From the NCBI GenBank assembly GCA_028705495.1, contig JAQWDK010000015.1, positions 1 through 44,202 of the forward strand: a stretch of DNA of 44,202 nt. The letters run 5' to 3'. The stretch's first letter is position 1; each line of letters begins with the position of its first letter. The notes under the pieces are model-generated. The model had not been told where the DNA came from. It searched no databases and was given only the letters and a program-made list of their open reading frames with translations. Below, one piece after another: positions 25,564 to 33,898 of the stretch. This stretch comes from Eubacteriales bacterium. GTDB taxonomy: Bacteria; Bacillota; Clostridia; Oscillospirales; CAG-382. Made by a program: the position numbers and the translations under genes.

Positions 25564-26964
25564 TTAATATTCTATCTTATCTGCGATATATGCTTGAAGA
25601 TCGTCTATCGGTATACGAACTTGCTGCATCGTATCACGATCCCTCACGGTTACACATTTGTCGGTATCGGTTTCGAAATCAACTGTTATACAATAGGGTG
25701 TTCCTATCTCGTCTTGCCTTCGATAGCGTTTACCTATAGAACCGCTTTCATCATAGTCTACCATAAACTTTTTGGAAAGTTCAGCTTGAATTGCTTCTGC
25801 TTTTTCACTGAGTTTTTTTGAAAGCGGAAGGACCGCAGCTTTAAAAGGAGCAAGTGCTGGATGAATTCTTAGTACTGTTCTTACGTCCTCTTTACCGTCA
25901 TCGCTGAGTAATTTTTCTTCATCATAAGCGTCTATAAGGAATGCAAGAGTTACGCGGTCAGCACCAAGGGATGGTTCAACAACATATGGAATATATTTTT
26001 CGTTTGTTTCCGGATCAAAGTAATTCATATCTTCACCGCTCTGCTTTTGATGAGCTGTGAGATCAAAGTCCGTTCTGTCAGCTACACCCCATAACTCACC
26101 CCAACCAAACGGGAACAAAAATTCAAAGTCGGTTGTCCCTTTGCTATAATGAGACAGCTCTTCAGCGCTATGATCACGTCTCCTTAATGAGTCGCTTTTC
26201 ATACCGAGGTCCAGCAAAAATTTTTCGCAGTAATTTTTCCAGTACTCAAACCATTCAAGGTCGGTTCCAGGTTTACAGAAAAACTCCAGCTCCATTTGCT
26301 CAAATTCTCGTGTTCTGAAGGTGAAGTTGCCGGGGGTTATTTCATTACGGAAAGATTTGCCGATCTGTGCAACACCGAAGGGAACTTTTTTTCTTGTGGT
26401 TCTTTGAATATTTTTAAAGTTAACAAAAATACCTTGCGCGGTTTCTGGTCTTAGGTAAACGGCTGTACCTGATTCCTCTGTTACTCCTTGATGTGTTTTA
26501 AACATCATATTGAACTTACGAATCGAAGTAAAGTCGCTTTTGCCGCAAGCGCATTTTATATTGTGATCAACAATGTACTGATAAAGCTCATCATTGCTTT
26601 TTCCATCTACTTGAAGTTCGATGTTATTTTCTTTATTCCAGCTGTCAATGAGCTGATCGGCACGGTAACGGAGCTTGCAGGCTTTACAATCGATGAGGGG
26701 GTCATTAAAGTTAGCGACATGTCCGGATGCCATCCAAACTTGTGTATTCATAAGTATCGCACTATCAAGTCCGACATTGTATGGTGACTCTTGTACGAAC
26801 TTCTTCCACCATGCTTTTTTTACATTGTTCTTAAGCTCAACACCGAGAGGTCCATAATCCCATGTGTTAGCAAGTCCGCCGTATATCTCCGAACCGCTGA
26901 ACACGAAACCTCTGTTTTTGCAATAAGCAACAATTTTGTCCATTGTTTTTTCTGTGTTAATCAT
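25564..26964 (-). CDS. glyQS: Glycyl-tRNA synthetase, single-chain dimeric type
   Basis: Class II synthetase that charges tRNA-Gly. Motif 2 is visible in [28 protein letters not shown], motif 3 in [14 protein letters not shown], and a zinc-like cysteine set in CKACKLRYR and CACGKSDF. The C-terminal anticodon-binding domain covers about residues 365-466 ([39 protein letters not shown]). The 466-aa length fits the eukaryote-like bacterial alpha2 type, not the glyQ/glyS heterotetramer. It starts 25 nt after ftsK with an AGAGGA site, so it is expressed from the upstream operon and has no T-box leader. Confidence 0.97.
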   Translation of the reverse strand: MINTEKTMDKIVAYCKNRGFVFSGSEIYGGLANTWDYGPLGVELKNNVKKAWWKKFVQESPYNVGLDSAILMNTQVWMASGHVANFNDPLIDCKACKLRYRADQLIDSWNKENNIELQVDGKSNDELYQYIVDHNIKCACGKSDFTSIRKFNMMFKTHQGVTEESGTAVYLRPETAQGIFVNFKNIQRTTRKKVPFGVAQIGKSFRNEITPGNFTFRTREFEQMELEFFCKPGTDLEWFEYWKNYCEKFLLDLGMKSDSLRRRDHSAEELSHYSKGTTDFEFLFPFGWGELWGVADRTDFDLTAHQKQSGEDMNYFDPETNEKYIPYVVEPSLGADRVTLAFLIDAYDEEKLLSDDGKEDVRTVLRIHPALAPFKAAVLPLSKKLSEKAEAIQAELSKKFMVDYDESGSIGKRYRRQDEIGTPYCITVDFETDTDKCVTVRDRDTMQQVRIPIDDLQAYIADKIEY

Positions 26965-26989
26965 AAACGTCCTCTTTATCCGTTGTTAT

Positions 26990-29560
26990 TTATTCTTCGT
27001 CAGGCTCACTGCTGCCGAGTTTAAGCTCAGCAAACTGTTCCACCGTAATAAGCACCTTACGCCCTTTTGTAGAAGGGTCAAATTTACTGACAAAACCCTT
27101 TGATTCGAGAATGTCGATTATTTTTGCTGCTCTTGAATATCCAAGCTTTAGCCTTCTTTGTAAAAGTGAAGTTGATATTGTCTGGCTTGCGATAGCTTCT
27201 TCAATAGCTGGAAAAACCATTTCGTCGCTGTAAAGATCATCAGCATTTGCAGCATCTGTTTTCACGCGTTTTGAAGGTTTCTCGCCGCACATCGCAGCTT
27301 CCTTTTCAATATCTTCTATGATTTTAGGGTCATATTCAGCTTGTGCTGCTTGCTTAATGTATTCACACACAGCAAGTACTTCTTTCGAATCAACAAAAGC
27401 TCCTTGAACACGCAAAGGTTTAATTGTACTAACAGGCGCATAGAGCATATCGCCTCTTCCAAGCAGTTTTTCAGCTCCTGCTGTGTCAAGAATTGTTCTT
27501 GAGTCTACTTGTGATGCGACTGTAAATGCAATTCTTGAAGGAATATTTGCCTTAATCAGTCCTGTAATTACATCGACGGAAGGTCTTTGAGTTCCGATAA
27601 CAAGGTGAATACCAGCAGCACGAGCTTTCTGACAAAGACGACAGATCGAATTTTCGACATCGTCGGGTGCTGTCATCATCAAGTCTGCAAGCTCATCGAT
27701 AATGATAACAATCTGTGGTAAATGTTCTTTTTCAGGGTCATATTTAGTTTCTCTGTTGTATTCTGTTATATCCCTAACGCCGACTTCTTGAATTAATGAA
27801 AAGCGCCTTTCCATCTCGGTAACAGCCCAGCTTAAAGAACCAGCAGCTTTTTTTGGGTCTGTTACGACAGGTACAAGAAGGTGAGGAATGCCGTTGTAAA
27901 CATTAAGCTCAACCTTTTTAGGATCTATAAGAACGAGCCTTACTTTATCGGGAGATGATTTGTATAGTAAAGACATAAGAAGGGCGTTAATAGAAACTGA
28001 TTTGCCCATACCTGTTGCACCTGCAATAAGAAGGTGGGGCATTTTTTCTATATCAAGGTAAACCGGGTTACCAGCAACATCCATTCCCAAAGCACAGAAA
28101 ATATTACTCGATGCTTCTCTGAAGCTTTTTGTATCAATCAAATCACGTAGATAAACAAGAGAATTTGTTTTATTCGGTATTTCAATACCGATTGCGGATT
28201 TGCCCGGAATCGGGCTTTCTATTCTTACTGAGGTTGCAGCAAGGTGTAGGGCTATATCATCTGCAAGATTTGTTACGGAGCGAGATCGCACACCTTGATC
28301 GGGTTGCAGCTCATATCTTGTAACCGTAGGCCCGCAAGTTGTGTTGATAACTTTTGTATTTACTCCAAAGCTCTGAAGCACTTTCACAAGCTTGTCCGCA
28401 GTGTAGTTTATTTCATTTTGAGCAACTCCACCCGTATGCTGATTTACTCTAAGAAGCGATAAGGGCGGAAAAACATACGGAAGCTCGTCGGTTTCTGTAA
28501 TTTTTGATGATGATTTTGCTGACACAAGTTCTTTTTCAGCCGTTAGTACAGTTGCATCTTTTGCTTTTGCTTTATCAACAACAGGTGTAAGAACAGCTTG
28601 TCCTGTCTTCGAATCACCGAAAATTTCTTCGAGAAGCACTTCTCCGCTTGGATTCTTTAGTGGTTCAGGTTCAGGTGTTTTTGGATCAACAAGAGATTCA
28701 ACCCAAGGTGGATCATCGTTTGTCTGTTGTTTTACTAATTGAGAGGATTGTATCTCTTCTTTTGTGTTTTTATTTTTTTTGTTATCTATTGACGGGATTT
28801 CAAAATCACGCGTACCGCTTATATCCTCGTAAATCTTTTTTATTTTCTGTTTGTCTTTTTTTATAACTTCCGGCGGATTTTCCGAAAGATATAAGGCTCT
28901 TTGCTCTCGATTCTCTTTTATACTTGTAATAATACGAGAAGCGAGTTCACCGGGTGTCAACCCGAACATAAATACCGCTGAAACAATGGTTAAGAACCAA
29001 GCTGTGATCATTGTACCGACATAACCGATTGATATGTGAAGGGTGTCGCCAATAAGACCGCCAATAAAACCACCGCTTTTGAAAGCCGAGCCATTATTAT
29101 AAACGGAGGCGATGTATTCTTTGCTAATCTCTCCAAATGATGTAACTAAATTTTCCGAGGTGAAAAGATGAACAAGCACAGAAACAAAAACGAGATTCAT
29201 AGCAGAAAACGCGATTTTGGGCGCTGTTAGGAAACTCTCAAAATCCTTTTTCCAAAATAAGATTATATTAAACAAGTAAACAGGTATTGTAAAAGCAGCA
29301 GCTCCAAATAGCCCGTAAAGTATAATAGCTACATATTTTCCAAGTGCTCCGGCTATACCCCCTGGGATAAAGCAAAGTATAAGATAAACAGCAAGCAAGG
29401 AAAGTAGCCATGGAGCAATAGCTCGTCCGTAGCTGTAGATTCTTTCTTCAGGCACTAGGCGGACAGCTGTGTTTTTTTTATTATCAGCGGCAGGCTTTTT
29501 CGCCGCCGTTTTTTTATTTGCTGCCGTTTTCTTTACCGCAGTCTTTTTATCAGCAGCCAT
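26990..29560 (-). CDS. ftsK: DNA translocase FtsK/SpoIIIE
   Basis: Membrane-anchored DNA pump that clears or packages chromosomes at division and sporulation septa. The 856-aa chain has a Lys/Ala-rich cytoplasmic N-terminus (1-35), four to five membrane segments (about 48-205), a charged linker (215-370), the motor with Walker A GATGMGKSV near 515 and Walker B IVIIIDELADLMM, and the C-terminal winged helix that reads DNA polarity (about 780-840, SYSRAAKIID-like GYSRAAKIIDILESKGFVS). FtsK and SpoIIIE cannot be told apart from sequence alone; sigG in the same window makes a sporulation role likely. Ribosome site AGGAG. Confidence 0.96.
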   Translation of the reverse strand: MAADKKTAVKKTAANKKTAAKKPAADNKKNTAVRLVPEERIYSYGRAIAPWLLSLLAVYLILCFIPGGIAGALGKYVAIILYGLFGAAAFTIPVYLFNIILFWKKDFESFLTAPKIAFSAMNLVFVSVLVHLFTSENLVTSFGEISKEYIASVYNNGSAFKSGGFIGGLIGDTLHISIGYVGTMITAWFLTIVSAVFMFGLTPGELASRIITSIKENREQRALYLSENPPEVIKKDKQKIKKIYEDISGTRDFEIPSIDNKKNKNTKEEIQSSQLVKQQTNDDPPWVESLVDPKTPEPEPLKNPSGEVLLEEIFGDSKTGQAVLTPVVDKAKAKDATVLTAEKELVSAKSSSKITETDELPYVFPPLSLLRVNQHTGGVAQNEINYTADKLVKVLQSFGVNTKVINTTCGPTVTRYELQPDQGVRSRSVTNLADDIALHLAATSVRIESPIPGKSAIGIEIPNKTNSLVYLRDLIDTKSFREASSNIFCALGMDVAGNPVYLDIEKMPHLLIAGATGMGKSVSINALLMSLLYKSSPDKVRLVLIDPKKVELNVYNGIPHLLVPVVTDPKKAAGSLSWAVTEMERRFSLIQEVGVRDITEYNRETKYDPEKEHLPQIVIIIDELADLMMTAPDDVENSICRLCQKARAAGIHLVIGTQRPSVDVITGLIKANIPSRIAFTVASQVDSRTILDTAGAEKLLGRGDMLYAPVSTIKPLRVQGAFVDSKEVLAVCEYIKQAAQAEYDPKIIEDIEKEAAMCGEKPSKRVKTDAANADDLYSDEMVFPAIEEAIASQTISTSLLQRRLKLGYSRAAKIIDILESKGFVSKFDPSTKGRKVLITVEQFAELKLGSSEPDEE

Positions 29561-29583
29561 TTAAATCTCCTATCTAAAAAATC

Positions 29584-30402
29584 TTAGTTAAATGCAAAAT
29601 ATAAAAGAACAATAATACCTAAAATGATTCTGTAATAACCAAACGGTTTGAAGTCGTTTTTCTTTATATAACCCATAAGCAACTTAATAGCTGCAATTGA
29701 AACTAAAAATGATACAGCCATTCCTACAACGAGTACAACAAGCTCCTGTTTTGAAAAATCGAACCCAAATTTTAAAAGTTTATAAGCACTTGCACCGAAC
29801 ATTGCAGGAATTGCGAGGAAAAATGAAAACTCAGCTGCTGTAAACCTTGATAGTCCAAGGAGCATAGCACCGACAATTGTGGCGCCAGACCTCGATGTTC
29901 CGGGTATTAGAGCAAGCATTTGAAAAATTCCGATTAGAAATGCAGTTTTGTATGTAATCGAGCCGAAATCGTCTACTACAGTTTCAACATTCTTTCTGCG
30001 CTCAATTAATATAAAGAAAATACCATATAAAATCAGCATAACTGCTACGGTTACATAGTTGTAGAAAAGCTCGTCTATCTTGTCATCAAACAAAAGTCCG
30101 ATTACACCTGCAGGGACACTTGCGACAAGCACTTTTACCCAAAGCTTCCAAGTATCACTTTTTTCAGCTGTGCTTTTTTTAGGTGAAAGCGGGTTAAGCT
30201 TGTTGAAATAAAGTACAACAACTGCCATAATCGCACCGAGTTGGATGACAACCATAAACATTTCTTTAAAAGCATCAGAAACATTTAGCTTAAGAATCTC
30301 ATCAGCAAGAATCATATGTCCTGTGCTACTAATAGGAAGCCACTCGGTAATACCTTCGATAATGCCAATTATGATGGTTTTGATAATTTCTATGAAATCC
30401 AT
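29584..30402 (-). CDS. uppP: Undecaprenyl-diphosphatase UppP (BacA family)
   Basis: Integral membrane enzyme that recycles undecaprenyl pyrophosphate, the lipid carrier of wall synthesis; overproduction gives bacitracin tolerance. The two signature loops are intact: [15 protein letters not shown] (about residues 16-30) and PGTSRSGAT (about 165-173). About eight membrane spans in 272 aa match the family. It lies between the Ig-like surface protein (9 nt upstream) and ftsK, with an AGAGG ribosome site. Confidence 0.97.
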   Translation of the reverse strand: MDFIEIIKTIIIGIIEGITEWLPISSTGHMILADEILKLNVSDAFKEMFMVVIQLGAIMAVVVLYFNKLNPLSPKKSTAEKSDTWKLWVKVLVASVPAGVIGLLFDDKIDELFYNYVTVAVMLILYGIFFILIERRKNVETVVDDFGSITYKTAFLIGIFQMLALIPGTSRSGATIVGAMLLGLSRFTAAEFSFFLAIPAMFGASAYKLLKFGFDFSKQELVVLVVGMAVSFLVSIAAIKLLMGYIKKNDFKPFGYYRIILGIIVLLYFAFN

Positions 30403-30411
30403 AAGACCTCT

Positions 30412-31986
30412 TTATTTACTCTTTTGAGTTCTTGTTATAAAAACTAAAATACCTGCAATTAAAATTAATGGTAGACCTATTAGCAAAAAAACAGAAGACA
30501 TTTTCATGTTTCCAAGCCACACAAAGTTTGCTTTTGATTCGTCCATACTTTCAGCTTTTACTGAAGTGATGGACATTTTTATTTGAAAGTCTGCTTTTGC
30601 TACGTTTGGAGTTTCATCTACTGTTATAATCGCATAATAATTTCCGATATAAATTGGTGGTTTATTACCGAGTGCTTCAATAACAGAACCAAGCTCGTCA
30701 ATCATATAATAAGTTATATTAGCCTCAGCCCAATCAGGATTTACTGTATATGACGGTGTTTTTGATAATCCATCATAAATAAAGTCCTGATCTGTAGAGT
30801 ATATTCGAGGAATCGCTTGTTTAATGGTGATATATTCTGATGTGAAGACAGAATTATAATGCGCAAGATCAGTTGGATTTACGATAATGAGATATCGACC
30901 GGCTTCTTTTATCGGTATTTGTACAGGCTTACTGCCAGCAACATTTGAATCATTAACAAGATATGCGCTGACTGTATATTTAATGTTATTAGGCAAAATT
31001 GAAGTGACTTTTGGTATAATTCCGAGAGGTGTATATTCGTATTCGGCAGTTTCAATTTTAAATGAAGGAGTAATTTTTTCGATTATTAGAATACTTTCAG
31101 AAATAGGTTGACCGAGCAGAGTTGCTCTGACATGATATTCCCCCGGTTCAGTCGGTGCTTTTGTTGTAAATTCACCGCTAGCACCGGTGTAATCAACATT
31201 CTTGTACTCTATTTTATAATTCGCAATTTGTGGATAAGCTTTGTACGGCATTTTAACTTCATCACCGTTGTAAACTACCTTTAATTCTTCCATTTCACAT
31301 TTAAAAGAAGATGGAACACTTGATTTAGCTTCGTCTTCAGGAAGCTTCTCTCCTTTATCAACACCTATTTCATAGATGAATGTCTTTTGATTGCATATAA
31401 AATTTCCATTCATATTGTAGGGGGAAAGCAATACATAATAAAATCCAAGATTTTTTGGAACATCGGTAGGTCTGAAATCAGCCGAATCTTCATCTTCCAT
31501 TTCGTAATACGATTCAGATATGTTTATATAATCACTCGCCCACTCAGGTTCGATTCTCCATTTTGGTGGGTTTGCAATTCCGTTATATTTCTCTTTGTGA
31601 TAATCAACTACAATATGAGCCTCTATGGGATTGATAATAAGAGTAGCTATCGTTTCAGTTTCGTTATATTTTTTAGTCGCAGGTAAAAAGGCTCTAATAT
31701 AGTATTCACCCGCATCTTTAATAGGAAAGGATACAGGCGCGGAATCGCTTTTTCTTATAGCCACATATTGTATAGATACTCTTAGCTCTTCGATATTTAT
31801 CTCAGCTTTAGGTGTATAACCTACTTGCGAAAAATCTCTTACTGTATCTTCCAGAGTGATGATTGGTGTTAAAACGGGATTGTACGATTCGTCAGCTAAG
31901 CTGACGGACATTACAGTAAATGAAAGAAAAAACAACATTGTAGCCGTAAATAAAATTACGACAAGTGGATAAAACCGTTTTTTCAA
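30412..31986 (-). CDS. Secreted, membrane-anchored protein with MBG/Ig-like repeats
   Basis: A 524-aa protein with a signal peptide (about residues 1-31), four or five degenerate beta-sandwich units of 80-100 residues, and a C-terminal membrane anchor (about 496-518) with a short basic tail. Each unit has a YNG/YDG-type start (EKYNGIANPPKWRI, VVYNGDEVKMPY, FIYDGLSKTPSY) and an AGxYYI/PGEYHV-type end, as in MBG and YDG repeats. The repeat chain faces outward. The start is a TTG at 31986 after GAAGGGATGG. It is the first gene of the operon with uppP, ftsK and glyQS. Ligand unknown. Confidence 0.75.
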   Translation of the reverse strand: MKKRFYPLVVILFTATMLFFLSFTVMSVSLADESYNPVLTPIITLEDTVRDFSQVGYTPKAEINIEELRVSIQYVAIRKSDSAPVSFPIKDAGEYYIRAFLPATKKYNETETIATLIINPIEAHIVVDYHKEKYNGIANPPKWRIEPEWASDYINISESYYEMEDEDSADFRPTDVPKNLGFYYVLLSPYNMNGNFICNQKTFIYEIGVDKGEKLPEDEAKSSVPSSFKCEMEELKVVYNGDEVKMPYKAYPQIANYKIEYKNVDYTGASGEFTTKAPTEPGEYHVRATLLGQPISESILIIEKITPSFKIETAEYEYTPLGIIPKVTSILPNNIKYTVSAYLVNDSNVAGSKPVQIPIKEAGRYLIIVNPTDLAHYNSVFTSEYITIKQAIPRIYSTDQDFIYDGLSKTPSYTVNPDWAEANITYYMIDELGSVIEALGNKPPIYIGNYYAIITVDETPNVAKADFQIKMSITSVKAESMDESKANFVWLGNMKMSSVFLLIGLPLILIAGILVFITRTQKSK

Positions 31987-32286
31987 TCAAACCATCCCTT
32001 CAATTTATTTTAGTCTTTTTAGAGGTTGAATACATCATTTTATTGTGCGTTAAGATAATACTAATTATACCACCTTGTTTGCTAATATGCAAGCAAAATC
32101 GGTTTATATCCGGCTGTGAGTGCTAATGAAATTGAAAAATAGAAGCTAAAATAGGTAACAAAGCAATTATATCTGTTTTTTTAACAATCGTCAACTTTAC
32201 ATCGAAGTAAGCAAAACTTGTATGCTTGTAGAGTTAAATGGGCAAAATGATAGCAGTCCGAATTTCGACATATATCGGAGGCTGCT
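31987..32286. other. Divergent intergenic region between the Ig-protein operon and sigG
   Basis: It holds the minus-strand promoter at 32064-32092 and the sigG translational hairpin at 32251-32287. Between them I find no gene, terminator or convincing forespore promoter: a GTATG (32220-32224) is followed 18 nt later only by CAAAATG, a poor fit to the sigma-G -10 box. Confidence 0.5.
32064..32092 (-). promoter_or_regulatory. Sigma-A promoter of the Ig-protein / uppP / ftsK / glyQS operon
   Basis: Minus strand TTGCAT (32092-32087), 17-nt spacer, TATAAT (32069-32064), about 75 nt before the TTG start. Confidence 0.75.
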
Positions 32287-32287
32287 A
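32251..32287 (+). promoter_or_regulatory. Hairpin that sequesters the sigG ribosome binding site
   Basis: AGCAGTCCGA (32252-32261) pairs with TCGGA (32275-32279) and CTGCT (32282-32286), leaving a two-base GG bulge (32280-32281) and a 13-nt loop. The ribosome binding site GGAGG (32277-32281) lies inside the 3' arm, and the ATG follows at 32287. Ten base pairs, plus a possible T32251-A32287 pair that involves the start codon, would hide the site in folded mRNA. Confidence 0.75.
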
Positions 32288-33063
32288 TGTTCAACAAAGT
32301 TAAAATATGTGGTGTGAACACCGCAAAATTGAAAACTCTTACCGAAACACAAAAAACCGATCTCCTTAAAAAAGTTAAGATTGGTGATAAAAAAGCAAGA
32401 GAGGATATGATAAACGGGAATTTAAAACTTGTTTTGAGTGTATTACAGTCTTTTACAAACAGAGGTGAAAATCCAGATGATCTATTCCAAGTCGGTTGCA
32501 TTGGCTTGATTAAGGCCGTTGACAACTTCGACGCGGAAAGGTATGATGTCAGATTTTCAACATACGCCGTACCTATGATTATAGGCGAACTGCGCAGATA
32601 CCTAAGAGATAACAATTCTGTCAGGGTGTCACGTTCACTGAGAGATCTTGCATACAAAGCTCTTCAAGCGCGAGAAAGGTTGTCAGTTTCCCTCTCACGA
32701 GAGCCGACAATTGAAGAAATTGCTAAAGAAATTGAAAGCAAACGCGAGGATGTAGTCAATGCTCTCACGGCTATTGTAGAACCTATTTCGCTGTATGATC
32801 CGGTTTATTCAGATAGTGGTGACCCTGTTTATGTACTCGACCAAATCAGTGATTCGGTTAATACAACGGATAACTGGTTAAACGATATTGCGATTTCAGA
32901 AGCTATAAAAAAACTTGGAGAGCGTGAAAAGCGTATTCTTGCGCTCAGGTTTTTCAGAGGAAAAACACAAACTGAGGTAGCTGATGAAATAGGAATATCT
33001 CAAGCACAGGTGTCAAGACTTGAAAAAACCGCTATCGATAAGATAAAAAAGCAGATAATGTGA
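32287..33063 (+). CDS. sigG: RNA polymerase sigma-G factor (forespore)
   Basis: Late forespore sigma factor that turns on germination and DNA-protection genes after engulfment. The 258-aa protein starts with the SigG-type KVKICGVNTAKL, then has region 2 (NGNLKLVLSVLQSFTNRGENPDDLFQVGCIGLIKAVDNFD, FSTYAVPMIIGELRRYLRDNN), region 3 (VRVSRSLRDLAYKALQARERL) and region 4 with the recognition helix KTQTEVADEIGISQAQVSRLEK. The N-terminal CGVxTxKL tag separates it from SigF. The usual spoIIGA-sigE-sigG cluster is absent: the upstream gene is divergent and unrelated. Confidence 0.95.
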   Translation: MFNKVKICGVNTAKLKTLTETQKTDLLKKVKIGDKKAREDMINGNLKLVLSVLQSFTNRGENPDDLFQVGCIGLIKAVDNFDAERYDVRFSTYAVPMIIGELRRYLRDNNSVRVSRSLRDLAYKALQARERLSVSLSREPTIEEIAKEIESKREDVVNALTAIVEPISLYDPVYSDSGDPVYVLDQISDSVNTTDNWLNDIAISEAIKKLGEREKRILALRFFRGKTQTEVADEIGISQAQVSRLEKTAIDKIKKQIM

Positions 33064-33092
33064 TTGACAGCAAGGCAAAAACAGGGTAAAAT
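33064..33092 (+). promoter_or_regulatory. Sigma-A promoter of the KDPG aldolase gene
   Basis: TTGACA (33064-33069) begins right after the sigG stop; a 17-nt spacer and TAAAAT (33087-33092) follow. It makes the aldolase independent of sigG expression. Confidence 0.8.
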
Positions 33093-33131
33093 AAAGTTGA
33101 TATACAAATGTAACTGATATGGGGGATCAAC

Positions 33132-33755
33132 TTGATTTTAAACGAACTGAAGAAATTAAGAGTAGTACCTGTGGTGAAAATTGACGATTTATCTGATGCA
33201 CTCCCGCTTGCGGATGCTCTTATAAAAGGCGGTATACCAGCAGCAGAGATAACGTTCAGAACAGATTGCGCGGAAAAAGCTATTTCCCTTCTCCATTCTG
33301 AAAGACCTAACATGCTAATAGGTGCCGGAACCGTACTGAACGTTAATCAAGCTCAAAGAGCTGTAGAAGCAGGAGCAACATTTATTGTCAGTCCGGGATT
33401 GAGTGTTGAAGTCGCTGAGTTTTGTAAAGAGAAAAATCTTTTATACATCCCAGGCTGTGTAACTCCAACCGAAATTACAAAAGCACTTGAATTAGGGATA
33501 TCTACAGTGAAATTTTTCCCTGCTGAAACATTCGGGGGACTAAAGACAATCAAAGCACTCGCCGCGGCTTTCACAAATGTCAGCTTTATGCCGACAGGCG
33601 GAATAGATGAAAAGAATCTTTATGATTATCTTGCTTATGACAAAGTTGCATGCTGTGGAGGTAGCTTTATGGTAAAAAATGAACTCATCAAGAATAAAGA
33701 TTTTGATAAGATAGCATCTTTAACTGCCCTTGCTAAAGCGATCGCTATAAAATAA
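33132..33755 (+). CDS. eda: Bifunctional KDPG/KHG aldolase
   Basis: Class I aldolase that splits 2-keto-3-deoxy-6-phosphogluconate to pyruvate and glyceraldehyde 3-phosphate, used in Entner-Doudoroff and uronate breakdown. The 207-aa barrel has AAEITFRT (catalytic Glu), GAGTVLN, FIVSPG, IPGCVTPTEI and the Schiff-base lysine in VKFFPAE, then FMPTGGI. The start is a TTG at 33132 with GGGGGA 5 nt upstream. No kdgK or uxu gene is adjacent, so the pathway partner is elsewhere. Confidence 0.93.
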   Translation: MILNELKKLRVVPVVKIDDLSDALPLADALIKGGIPAAEITFRTDCAEKAISLLHSERPNMLIGAGTVLNVNQAQRAVEAGATFIVSPGLSVEVAEFCKEKNLLYIPGCVTPTEITKALELGISTVKFFPAETFGGLKTIKALAAAFTNVSFMPTGGIDEKNLYDYLAYDKVACCGGSFMVKNELIKNKDFDKIASLTALAKAIAIK

Positions 33756-33770
33756 AGAATATCAAAAATG

Positions 33771-33818
33771 TTTCCGTAAATTCTCTTATTATCTATTTAG
33801 AGAATTTACGGAAATTTA
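33771..33818 (+). terminator. Long AT-rich hairpin, probable terminator
   Basis: A perfect 16-bp stem, TTTCCGTAAATTCTCT (33771-33786) with its complement at 33799-33814, loop of 12, then TTTATT. The stem is unusually long for a terminator and the T-tract weak. Confidence 0.6.
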
Positions 33819-33848
33819 TTCTAATTTCAATATGATGTAACTTTTCTA

Positions 33849-33857
33849 TGTTATACT
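33849..33857 (+). promoter_or_regulatory. Extended -10 promoter candidate for the ABC exporter
   Basis: TGTTATACT contains an extended -10 element (TGnTATACT). No convincing -35 lies upstream. Confidence 0.4.
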
Positions 33858-33898
33858 AAATTGTTATAAATAGTTAATTGTATGAAGGGATAAATAGA

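Noticed and set aside
26965..26989. Possible T-box leader for glyQS
   Set aside because: Only 25 nt separate glyQS from ftsK, far too short for a T-box element.
32220..32249. GTATG plus CAAAATG as a sigma-G promoter before sigG
   Set aside because: The -10 part misses conserved bases and the 18-nt spacing is too long for this sigma family.
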